Shown here: positions 33,692 to 43,244 of the stretch, one piece after another
How positions within the stretch are numbered: the stretch's first letter is position 1
Layout: every line of letters begins with the position of its first letter
NCBI RefSeq assembly: GCF_001411555.2
Contig: NC_049909.1
Coordinates: 4,139,875-4,203,874 of the forward strand
Direction: 5' to 3'
Length of the DNA: 64,000 bases
DNA from: Juglans regia
Taxonomy: Eukaryota > Streptophyta > Magnoliopsida > Fagales > Juglandaceae
Notes under the pieces: model-generated
The model's database searches: none
Told to the model about the DNA's origin: nothing
Seen by the model: only the letters and a program-made list of their open reading frames with translations
Made by a program: the position numbers and the translations under genes

Positions 33692-33826
33692 TAATGTAAT
33701 TACTAGGGCTAATGTGTTAACGAGAAATAACTGCTTTCTATTTGATTTCGCGTGCTCAGAAATATGCCGACAATTCAACTACTTTCCCGATTACCCCCAC
33801 TGCCTACAAGCCGTAGCAACGGCCAT
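32778..33826 (-). pseudogene. FMP32/MCUR1-like (DUF1640, CCDC90) mitochondrial coiled-coil protein, pseudogene
   Basis: Introns are retained. Exons (minus sense): 33826-33704 (MAVATACRQWG... then CRHISEHAKSNRKQLFLVNTLAL), 33371-33252 (VRRLEGRSVPSKPAEAIAATMNDSLE, then SQSSVSKAGMQK), 33084-33014 (IKMIQESSMSKF-stop-NDVEKMCSEMR), 32913-32778 (FEIDKATHASTACLESAKYG, then VLKYYLGTVASIFAVGVAV and a stop). GT/AG junctions fit at each boundary. The C-terminal membrane segment and coiled-coil pattern match plant FMP32-type proteins, related to the mitochondrial calcium-uniporter regulator family. Defects: two stops in exon 1 (after WG and SGK), TGA at 33046-33048, and loss of most of the central coiled coil. 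A (GA)n microsatellite lies in intron 1. Too damaged to be functional; probably a segmental duplicate. Confidence 0.85.
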
Positions 33827-34084
33827 TCGGTCGGATTTTTCGATTTAGATGACTGATTTATACAAAAATAAAATTAATAAAATGGGATCAAAAAACTATC
33901 AGCACATCCAGAATACAAACTAGTAATCATTGTACTTTATAAGTCCAATAGAACATGCATTGTCTAAAACATTGTTTAAAAATTTGCTTTTATTAAAATT
34001 GTGCATGAAAACAATACAAGCTATAAAGCTGCTATAGGTGAGTCTTAGTAGTAATGAATTTGACGTATCTTTGTTTAGTGTTGT

Positions 34085-34974
34085 TGTCTCTTTGTTGCAG
34101 GGATATGACATCGTGTTTCCTAGCGGTGTGTTTAGTGGATTGCCACCTATTAGGGAGATAGAGTACTACATTGATTTTGTGCCAGGTGTGACAATTCCTA
34201 CCCAACCTTTCTTTGAAGAATACGAGTCCTTGACACACTTGAAGGGACAATGTAAGCTGAATAGAATGCATGCCAAGTGGGTGCAATTCATTGAGACGTT
34301 TCCTCATGTATTCAAATACACACAAGGTATGAAAAATTTTATGGTTGATGCTTTAGCAAAAATGTATTTTCTTGTCTTCAATTTAGATGCAAAATTGTTG
34401 AGACTTGAATATAATAAGGAATTGCATGCTAATGATGATGACTTTGCTAGTGTGTATGGAATATGTGAGAAATCATCGTTTGGTAAGTTCTATAAACTAG
34501 ATTGGTACTTATTTAGAGAGAATAGATTTTGTATGCCTACTAGTTTTATGCGTAAGTTGCTTATGTGTGATAGACACGGTGGTTTGTTGGGTAACCTTGG
34601 TGTAAGGAAGACTTTTGTTTTGTTGCATGAACATTTGTGGGAATATCATTTGCCATAAAATGACGTGTTGCATGAATGTTTGTAAAAGTATCATTTGTCA
34701 TTCATTGATATGTTGTATGAATGTTTGTGGGAGTATCATTTGCCATTCATTGACGTGTTGCATGAACATTTGTGAAAGTATAATTTGTCATTGATTAACG
34801 TGTTGCATGAACGTTTGTAGGAGTATTGCTTGTCATTCATTGAGTTTGCATATAACTGGAGTGGTCATTTTGGTGTAAGAAAAGCTTTAGGTGTGTTCCA
34901 TGAACGTTTGTGGGAGTATCATTTGCCATACATTGACTTGTTGCATGAACGTTTGCGGGAGTATTATTTGCATT
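34085..34974 (+). pseudogene. Old Ty3/gypsy pol remnant, left part
   Basis: Reads FPSGVFSGLPPIREIE then YIDFVPGVTIPTQP (start of RT), jumps by internal deletion into RNase H and the connection (ESLTHLKGQCKLNRMHAKW, FKYTQGMKNFMVDALAKMY), and then the integrase zinc-binding region (RKLLMCDRHGGLLGNLGV). The catalytic RT core (YVDD) and the integrase DDE core are missing. The frame is open from 34038 to 34658, then decays into an internally duplicated tail. The right part of the same remnant resumes at 42889, beyond the inserted LTR element. Confidence 0.85.
34620..34968 (+). repeat. Minisatellite of integrase-coding origin, unit about 46-60 bp
   Basis: Six to seven copies of TGTTGCATGAACGTTTGTGG followed by GAGTATCATTTGCCATTCATTGA. 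Each copy encodes a variant of LLHEHLWEYHLPFID from the integrase N-terminal region. Later copies carry stops (TGA or TAG in place of TGG), so amplification and decay occurred after coding function was lost or relaxed. Confidence 0.8.
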
Positions 34975-35375
34975 TGTAACGCCCCGACCCCGAGGGTCCG
35001 AAGAGTTAACTCATAACACCTGATAAACAACTCTAACAAGGCTAGAGTACTTCCAAATTCAAGAATATATCCATTTTACCAAACCTCAAATCGAACGTAA
35101 ATACTTCAATTAAATAAATCAAATAAACTCATTTATCCAATATTCAATCCAACAACCCAAATAAAATCAACTCTTCTTCATGTCTCAAATAACAACTAGG
35201 AATAATAAAACATTAACATAGTCTCCATAAACCGTCTAAATCCATTGAAGTAAACTTAAGAAAGATAAATAACCTCTAACACCAACACTAATATCATGAG
35301 ATACCCAACAATAAATCAATGCTAATCTTCTCCATAGACTTTAATACTGATCCTCAGCCGAACCATCAATGTCAT

Positions 35376-36251
35376 CTGAAATATTATGGAGATAAGGGGG
35401 GTGAGTTATCAACAACTCAGTAAGCAGAGAACATATACCAGTGTATAAACATGAGCATTTACAGAAATCAGAATGCAGAACAAAACATTTTCATTTTCAG
35501 AGTGCGGAAGCAGAACATGTTATCAAAATATCAGAGCGAAGATTTAGAAATAATTTCATTCAAAATATTCTTTGGCATAGCATAAATGATCATCGTCATC
35601 ATCAAAACATCATATCAGAACAGAGGCCATGTATAACCCCCGTGGTAGGGTTGTGCATCTGCGGATAGCCAAGCAGAACATAAAACACTCTGTCACCAAG
35701 GTGTGCACTCAAAACAGAGACCACTACTATAACCCGTGGCAGGGCCGTATCCACTATTATTACCCGTGGTTGGGCCGTATCCACTATTATAACCCGTGGT
35801 TGGGCCGTATCCACTATTATTACCCGTGGTTGGGCCGTATCCACTATTATTACCCGTGGCTGGGCCGTAACTGAACAGAACGGAAACAGAATCAAATTCA
35901 GAATCAGAGAGTCATGCCAAAGGTTTTCAGAAATCACGTCTTATCCAAACAGAGTACTGAACAAAAATCTTCGGAACAGAACAAAATCATATCACAACAT
36001 AATTAATGCACAAATTTCATATTCGCTCTCATTTTCAAAGTTCAGAAACAAAATGTCAAAAATTAAGCTCATGTCTACACCAGTCATGACAGAAAATACT
36101 TTCTTCTTAAACAGAATCTCATGAGTAATGCAGAACAATTATCTGAGGTTGTTTCCAGATTTCTTTTCATAACCAAAACATGCACATTTTTCAAAAAGGA
36201 CCTCGGTTAATTTTATTTTAATGTAAAGTCTAGCATAGGAACCCCGCTTAC
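35376..36251 (-). promoter_or_regulatory. Putative LTR leader intron (876 nt) in the 3' LTR
   Basis: In minus sense the donor is GAAGTTCAG/GTAAGCGGGG and the acceptor is CTCCATAATATTTCAG/ATGAC, preceded by CACCCCCCTTATCTCC. The same donor and acceptor occur in the partner LTR and in three solo LTRs. Splicing is inferred from motif and conservation only. Confidence 0.5.
35731..35871 (-). repeat. LTR minisatellite, 30-bp unit, 5 copies
   Basis: Unit ACTATTATAACCCGTGG plus TTGGGCCGTATCC with small changes. It lies inside the putative leader intron. An outlying relative, AACCCCCGTGGTAGGGTTGT, lies just left (35636), a likely seed of the array. Confidence 0.95.
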
Positions 36252-37796
36252 CTGAACTTCTTAGCTTTTTCGAAATTCCTCAAAACGTCGGACAATAATT
36301 AATCGTCACCTATAAAATAATCAAGTAATTCCCGTAAATTCTCAATCAATCACGTATTTCGTATTTGAACCTAAGAACCTATTTAAATCCTCAAAACCTA
36401 GAATTCTAAGAATTTCCTATAATACCACCATTATCTAAAAACACCAATATTGTTTACTCTTAAAATAAACCTTTACTTAATAACATAAAAAAAAATACTT
36501 AAGTGATTTACTTTAATCATAAATAAAATGTTCAAAATCCACTTTCAATAAAATAATCGTTGCACATAGTATAATTAAAAAAAAAAACTATATAAACTCG
36601 GTACAATATCCTATACATCCCACAAAGGGTAAAAAAGTAATTATCAGACAAAATATTTCCTAAACTACGGAAAGTCTACGGAACAACACAACACAAGCAA
36701 CGTGACCATGCCGCGCGGTTGAAGAGTAACGGAGGACCTACCGAGAGAAGTGGAGCTGCGACGGAGCTAGGCGGGTGCGCTAGTGGTGGTGGGTACTGCG
36801 GCGGTGCACTGGAAGAGAGAGAGAGAGAGCTGAAACCGAGAGAGAGACGGTGAGAGAAAGAGGGAGAGACCAGGAGAATGGAGACACCAACAAGAAATGG
36901 CGTGAGCTTACCGGGGAAACAGAGGCTGCGTGCGGCGGACAGGGGTGATGAGACGTCCTCCTCGGCAGTTTCTGTGTGGGCACAGCGCGGAGGGGCTTTC
37001 GGTGGAGGATGCTTTCAGCGGCTCAAGGTGGCTGGAAATGCTCTGTTTTTGGATAACAAAACAGAGCAGTCCGATGCTTGCTGAAGAGGCTACGGGAACG
37101 CTAGGCGACAGCTTCGCGTGATTGGGCAGTGGGCACGGTGGTTTCGTGTAGGTTTACGGCGGTTTAAGGAGGTATGGACCTGGCGGCTGCGGTGGCTTCC
37201 CGCGGTATGCAACTCGGTGCACGGTAGGCTGAAGGCAGAGGCTTTTCTGTTAACTGGCGTGGTGCTCTCCGAGAGGGTGAGGACAGGCTGCGGTGATGCT
37301 GGGGCGGCGTCGCGGTACGTGGATAAGTTATGGGGTGCTGCACGACTCGGGGTGCGAGGAACCGAGGGGGTGGAGGCTGAGGAGGAAAAACTGGGCTATG
37401 GTTCCACGTGGGAAGGCAGCGGCGCGAGCCTTCATCGCATGAATATAAGTAGACGATTGAACATGAAAAGAAAACCCTAGATGAAAACCAAACGGACGCG
37501 GGACGTGCATGAGGGACGTGTGTGTGCAAGCATGCCGTGAACGAAAGCGTGCGTGTATGCATACTGTGCGACGGAAAACAAAATAAGCCGTGCGAAAAAA
37601 ATTAAAATAGACGGAAAGAGAAAGAATTAAAAAAATGAAACATGCGGGAAAAAAATAAAATAAACGGCCAAGAACTTCAAATTAAAAGAAAATAAAAACG
37701 CTACTCAAAATCGTAAATTAAGAACTTAAATAAACAATCAAGTTATAAAAAAAAATCTAAAGTCCAACTATACCAATATTGGGTCCGGGTGTTACA

Positions 37797-37808
37797 TTCT
37801 CCCCTCCT
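37797..37808 (-). other. Polypurine tract of the Gag-only element
   Basis: In minus sense AGGAGGGGAGAA directly precedes the LTR start TGTAACAC. Priming site for plus-strand DNA. Confidence 0.85.
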
Positions 37809-38583
37809 AAAAAAAATTTCGTCCTCAAAATTTGCTAGAACCACAAACCTAAATATTTATCCACTACAAACGTCTCATGCCTACCCCAAACATCGATTAT
37901 ATTGCTGCACTAAATAAATAATCTAAAAAATTGTCGAACCTAATATTTCAAATCCTAACTCTCCAATATTATCGATTGTATTCTCCTATATTATCCTTAG
38001 CCATACACATTCGCACACACTGTCTTATCAAATTTAGAATATAAACCTCCATAATGCAATTGAAGACAACTAATAAATTCCAAAATCTCCACCTAATATA
38101 CAACCTCAATAAATAACGAAAAACACTCTCAAACTATTATATCATTACAACCACGCTTCCGCTGCTCACTGTAACAACTTATAGTCCTAAAACATTGAAT
38201 CTCAAACACATACCTCGGAAAAGAACTAACCTCCACATTTAATCAGTCTTTACCAGCTAAGCCTCACAAATAACTAAAAGAGAACTCCCAAAATAATATT
38301 TAAATCTCTAAGTAATAGTACAATCAAATGCTCCAAAAATTAAGTCCTAGGTAACTCAAGTCCCGAATTCCCGAATCCTTAGAAGATCTACTTCCAACCA
38401 TAAATTTTCCTAAACTCCTCACTTCCAAAACACATACTAACTCATCAAACACCAAAAGCTAGAGCCTCGTAGAAAAAAAAAAATATATTGGGTCTAATCC
38501 CTTTGAAAACCTTTCCGCCAAACCACAATATTCTAATCTATACAACTAGAAAAGTTTCATGCCATCATAAGATTAATCCCAAC
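37809..38583 (-). other. Non-coding interior 3' of gag in the Gag-only element
   Basis: About 775 bp, AT-rich, no domain or long frame. It occupies the place where pol would be in an autonomous relative. Confidence 0.7.
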
Positions 38584-39597
38584 TCAACTAAAACAAAAGC
38601 TTTCAAGGAGAAGAAATAGTGGGGTACCTGTGATCGCATTGTTATCGTCCTCAACATCTTCAGCTGTCAATGCAAACACTCGGGCTGGTCCCATTCTACG
38701 CTGATTGTTTCCCTGAGTCGTCTGACGGGGACCTGGAGGTGTGTTGGTCTTATTCTTGTCGTCTGACAGTAATGGGCATTCTCTGATGAAATGGCCATTC
38801 TTTCCACATCGGAAACATGACCCATTTTCCTTTCTACACTCCCCAGTGTGTACGTGGTTACAAAACTTGCAGGGGTTATTTGATTGATAACCTTGCATTT
38901 GCTTTTGTCCTGAACTGCTTCCATCATTTCTCTTCTTCCATGGCCCATGATCCATACTAGAGGATCCATGTGGAGTAGCTCTCTTTCTCTATTCTTGCAA
39001 TTCAGCACCCCTCTTGAGATTCTGCTCAACTAACATCGCCTTGTGTACTAATTCTGAAAAATTCTGAATCTGAAATATCATCACACGTTCATAAATCCTG
39101 TAGTTCAAACCTTCCTCAAACTTCCTAGTCTTTTTCTCCTCATCGGGAATCAAGTATGCGGCGAAACGTGATAATTCCGCAAACCTTGCAGCATACTGGC
39201 GCACAGTCATGGTCCCTTGCACCAAGTTAGTGAACTCGCGAGCTCTTGCTTCCCTATCAGCCTTAGGGAAAAATCGATCAAAGAAATTCTGCTTGAATTG
39301 AGCCCAAACAATTAACCCAGTCCCCTCAGTTTCCCTGATAACTTTCTCAGAATTCCACCATCTCTTTGCTTCTCCAGATAGTTTGAAAGCTACGAACTTG
39401 ACTTTTTGCTGATCGGTGCACTCCAAAACACCAAATATTTCTTCAATGTCTTGTATCCAATCTTCCGCAGCGTTCGCATCGCCTCTTCCATCAAATATGG
39501 GAGGATGCGTTCGATTAAATTGTTCGAACGTGCAACCCCCACCATTGTCATCTTCGTTCAAATCTTCAAGAGTTCGAACTCTACGACGAGCAGCCAT
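38584..39597 (-). pseudogene. Gag (Ty3/gypsy Retrotrans_gag plus zinc knuckles), one in-frame TAG
   Basis: MAARRRVRTLEDLNEDDNGG start at 39597; the capsid-type Retrotrans_gag domain spans about residues 45-185 (FDGRGDANAAEDWIQDIEEI, FKLSGEAKRWW, FDRFFP, VQGTMTVRQYAARFAEL). A TAG at 38989-38991 follows ...NLKRGAELQE; relatives commonly have Gln here. The same frame continues to 38584: basic linker, CKFC-NHVH-TGEC and a canonical CCHC knuckle, CFRCGKNGHFIREC, then VFALTAEDVEDDNNAITGT, the normal junction to protease, after which unrelated codons lead to a stop. So Gag is complete apart from one amber codon, and pol was removed right at the Gag-protease boundary. Gag would form the particle; RT and integrase must come in trans. 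Confidence 0.9.
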
Positions 39598-39995
39598 CCT
39601 GAAAGTCTAAACTCGGTGAAACACTCTAAAATGAAAGAAAACGAAAATACCAGGTAATTAGAAAAAAATAAGAGGATAAATAAAATATGCATATAAATAC
39701 ATATACCAATATATATATATATATATCAGATAACTATGCAAATCTGACATCACTTAACACACACGTATATCACTAGAATCTATAACCTCAAAGTTCCAAA
39801 TTCAATTCCTAACATCAGCAAAATCTAAAACCTCAAATCCCATCAAAATCAATCATAAGGTTCTTGGAACTCAAACTTAAATATCTACATGGCTATCCTT
39901 AAAAACCTCCAATTCCTATATTGAAATTTCCACATCTTATGAACCCACAGATATCTAAACCTCCAAGGTCTACAGTATGCAGAATTCAAACCTGT
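39598..39995 (-). other. 5' leader of the Gag-only element
   Basis: Untranslated stretch between primer site and gag ATG; includes an ATATATATATAT run near 39710. No other feature. Confidence 0.7.
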
Positions 39996-40006
39996 CTCTG
40001 ATACCA
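39996..40006 (-). other. Primer-binding site (initiator tRNA-Met)
   Basis: In minus sense TGGTATCAGAG, two bases after the LTR end. Complementary to the 3' end of plant initiator tRNA-Met. Confidence 0.92.
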
Positions 40007-40409
40007 ACTGTAACGCCCCGACCCCGAGGGTCCGAAGAGTTAACTCATAACACCTGATAAACAACTCTAACAAGGCTAGAGTACTTCCAAATTCAAGAAT
40101 ATATCCATTTTACCAAACCTCAAATCGAACGTAAATACTTCAATTAAATAAATCAAATAAACTCATTTATCCAATATTCAATCCAACAACCCAAATAAAA
40201 TCAACTCTTCTTCATGTCTCAAATAACAACTAGGAATAATAAAACATTAACATAGTCTCCATAAACCGTCTAAATCCATTGAAGTAAACTTAAGAAAGAT
40301 AAATAACCTCTAACACCAACACTAATATCATGAGATACCCAACAATAAATCAATGCTAATCTTCTCCATAGACTTTAATACTGATCCTCAGCCGAACCAT
40401 CAATGTCAT

Positions 40410-41315
40410 CTGAAATATTATGGAGATAAGGGGGGTGAGTTATCAACAACTCAGTAAGCAGAGAACATATACCAGTGTATAAACATGAGCATTTACAGAA
40501 ATCAGAATGCAGAACAAAACATTTTCATTTTCAGAGTGCGGAAGCAGAACATGTTATCAAAATATCAGAGCGAAGATTTAGAAATAATTTCATTCAAAAT
40601 ATTCTTTGGCATAGCATAAATGATCATCGTCATCATCAAAACATCATATCAGAACAGAGGCCATGTATAACCCCCGTGGTAGGGTTGTGCATCTGCGGAT
40701 AGCCAAGCAGAACATGAAACACTCTGTCACCAAGGTGTGCACTCAAAACAGAGACCACTACTATAACCCGTGGCAGGGCCGTATCCACTATTATTACCCG
40801 TGGTTGGGCCGTATCCACTATTATAATCCGTGGTTGGGCCGTATCCACTATTATAACCCGTGGTTGAGCCGTATCCACTATTATTACCCATGGTTGGGCC
40901 GTATCCACTATTATTACCCGTGGCTGGGCCGTAACTGAACAGAACGGAAACAGAATCAAATTCAGAATCAGAGAGTCATGCCAAAGGTTTTCAGAAATCA
41001 CGTCTTATCCAAACAGAGTACTGAACAAAAATCTTCGGAACAGAACAAAATCATATCACAACATAATTAATGCACAAATTTCATATTCGCTCTCATTTTC
41101 AAAGTTCAGAAATAAAATGTCAAAAATTAAGCTCATGTCTACACCAGTCATGACAGAAAATACTTTCTTCTTAAACAGAATCTCATGAGTAATGCAGAAC
41201 AATTATCTGAGGTTGTTTCCAGATTTCTTTTCATAACCAAAACATGCACATTTTTCAAAAAGGACCTCGATTAATTTTATTTTAATGTAAAGTCTAGCAT
41301 AGGAACCCCGCTTAC
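40410..41315 (-). promoter_or_regulatory. Putative LTR leader intron (906 nt) in the 5' LTR
   Basis: Same donor CAG/GTAAGC (41315) and acceptor TTTCAG/ATGAC (40410) as in the other LTR; 30 nt longer because of the extra minisatellite unit. In this LTR it would act in the genomic RNA leader upstream of the primer site and gag. Confidence 0.5.
40764..40934 (-). repeat. LTR minisatellite, 30-bp unit, 6 copies
   Basis: The same array as at 35731, one unit longer and with private substitutions (AATCCGTGG, TTGAGCC, ACCCATGG). Confidence 0.95.
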
Positions 41316-42888
41316 CTGAACTTCTTAGCTTTTTCGAAATTCCTCAAAACGTCGGACAATAATTAATCGTCACCTATAAAATAATCAAGTAATTCCCGTA
41401 AATTCTCAATCAATCACGTATTTCGTATTTGAACCTAAGAACCTATTTAAATCCTCAAAACCTAGAATTCTAAGAATTTCCTATAATACCACCATTATCT
41501 AAAAACACCAATATTGTTTACTCTTAAAATAAACCTTTACTTAATAACATAAAAAAAAATACTTAAGTGATTTACTTTAATCATAAATAAAATGTTCAAA
41601 ATCCACTTTCAATAAAATAATCGTTGCACATAGTATAATTAAAAAAAAAATACTATATAAACTCGGTACAATATCCTATACATCCCACAAAGGGTAAAAA
41701 AGTAATTATCAGACAAAATATTTCCTAAACTACGGAAAGTCTACGGAACAACACAACACAAGCAACGTGACCATGCCGCGCGGTTGAAGAGTAACGGAGG
41801 ACCTACCGAGAGAAGTGGAGCTGCGACGGAGCTGGGCGGGTGCGCTAGTGGTGGTGGGTACTGCGGCGGTGCACTGGAAGAGAGAGAGAGAGAGCTGAAA
41901 CCGAGAGAGAGACGGTGAGAGAAAGAGGGAGAGACCGAGAGAATGGAGACACCAACAAGAAATGGCGTGAGCTTACCGGGGAAACAGAGGCTGCGTGCGG
42001 CGGACAGGGGTGATGAGACGTCCTCCTCGGCAGTTTCTGTGTGGGCACAGCGCGGAGGGGCTTTCGGTGGAGGATGCTTTCAGCGGCTCAAGGTGGCTGG
42101 AAATGCTCTGTTTTTGGATAACAAAACAGAGCAGTCCGATGCTTGCTGAAGAGGCTACGGGAACGCTAGGCGACAGCTTCGCGTGATTGGGCAGTGGGCA
42201 CGGTGGTTTCGTGTAGGTTTACGGCGGCTTAAGGAGGTATGGACCTGGCGGCTGCGGTGGCTTCCCGCGGTATGCAACTCGGTGCACGGTAGGCTGAAGG
42301 CAGAGGCTTTTCTGTTAACTGGCGTGGTGCTCTCCGAGAGGGTGAGGACAGGCTGCGGTGATGCTGGGGCGGCGTCGCGGTACGTGGATAAGTTATGGGG
42401 TGCTGCACGACTCGGGGTGCGAGGAACCGAGGGGATGGAGGCTGAGGAGGAAAAACTGGGCTATGGTTCCACGTGGGAAGGCAGCGGCGCGAGCCTTCAT
42501 CGCATGAATATAAGTAGACGATTGAACATGAAAAGAAAACCCTAGATGAAAACCAAACGGACGCGGGACGTGCATGAGGGACGTGTGTGTGCAAGCATGC
42601 CGTGAACGAAAGCGTGCGTGTATGCATGCTGTGCGACGGAAAACAAAATAAGCCGTGCGAAAAAAATTAAAATAGACGGAAAGAGAAAGAATTAAAAAAA
42701 TGAAACATGCGGGAAAAAAATAAAATAAACGGCCAAGAACTTCAAATTAAAAGAAAATAAAAACGCTACTCAAAATCGTAAATTAAGAACTTAAATAAAC
42801 AATCAAGTTATAAAAAAAATAAATTAAAAAAAATAAGTAAAAAAAAATCTAAAGTCCAACTATACCAATATTGGGTCCGAGTGTTACA

Positions 42889-43236
42889 GCATTTCATTGA
42901 GTTTGCATATAATTGGAGTAGTCATTTTGGTATAAGGAAGACTTTAGATATGTTTCATCAACATTTGTGGGAGTATTGTTTGCCATTCACTGAGTTTACA
43001 TATAATTGGAGTGTTCATGCTACTATTCAATTTTCACATTTTGAAATTGTTTGTAAACTTAATCCATTTACTCCTTTAGATTTAAAGTCTTTACCAGTTG
43101 ATGATAGGAGTATCTTGGATGGACTATTCCAAATTCTTGAACAAATTAATGATAATGCATATCACCAGCCACCATCTGCAATACAGCATGACGGGTTTCC
43201 TCGAATGAGATATGTAGTACAGAAAAATCTGCTTTG
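42889..43236 (+). pseudogene. Old Ty3/gypsy pol remnant, right part (integrase C-terminal side)
   Basis: HFIEFAYNWSSHFGIRKTL, then PFTEFTYNWSVHATIQFSHF and EIVCKLNPFTPLDL match the integrase end of plant gypsy Pol ([34 protein letters not shown]-like region in relatives). LEQINDNAYHQ near the end resembles the chromatin-side tail. It has an internal duplication (FAYNWS twice) and is followed directly by the DUF726 relic. Confidence 0.82.
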
Positions 43237-43244
43237 AGGAGAGG

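Larger units (their letters stand above)
34975..37796 (-). repeat. 3' LTR of the Gag-only element (2822 bp)
   Basis: In minus sense: TGTAACACCCGGACCC..., AT-rich U3, a GC-rich island (about 37560-36690), donor CAG/GTAAGC (intron would start at 36251), a five-copy 30-bp minisatellite (35731-35871), motif CTTACTGAGTTGTTGA (about 35425), pyrimidine tract and TTTCAG/ATGAC (36.25-35.376 kb cassette), then GGGGCGTTACA. Frames at 36780-37562 on both strands are by-products of the GC-rich island and are not genes. Confidence 0.95.
34975..42888 (-). mobile_element. Complete non-autonomous LTR retrotransposon, Gag-only (TR-GAG type)
   Basis: TSD GCATT at 34970-34974 and 42889-42893. Two long, almost identical LTRs (2822 and 2880 bp) with TGTAAC...GTTACA ends flank a 2212-bp interior that encodes only Gag. 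Minus orientation is set by the gag frame, by the primer-binding site at 39996-40006 (next to the right LTR) and by the polypurine tract at 37797-37808 (next to the left LTR). No protease, RT, RNase H or integrase is present. LTR similarity indicates recent insertion. The target was an old gypsy pol remnant. Confidence 0.96.
40009..42888 (-). repeat. 5' LTR of the Gag-only element (2880 bp)
   Basis: Same layout as the left copy; the difference of 58 bp is mainly one extra 30-bp minisatellite unit (40764-40934, six copies) and an AT-rich insertion of about 28 bp near 42820. Otherwise only scattered substitutions. Promoter for the element should lie here, in or before the GC-rich island (42625-41760); I do not see an unambiguous TATA box. 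Confidence 0.95.

Noticed and set aside
35602..35937. Tandem-repeat protein (VIIVDTAQPR repeats)
   Set aside because: Antisense translation of the 30-bp LTR minisatellite; copy number and frame follow DNA repeats, not protein constraint.
36780..37562. Opposing ORFs of 60-132 aa, duplicated at 41845-42627
   Set aside because: They lie in the GC-rich island of both LTR copies, overlap on both strands, and have no domain; duplication reflects the two LTRs, not a gene family.
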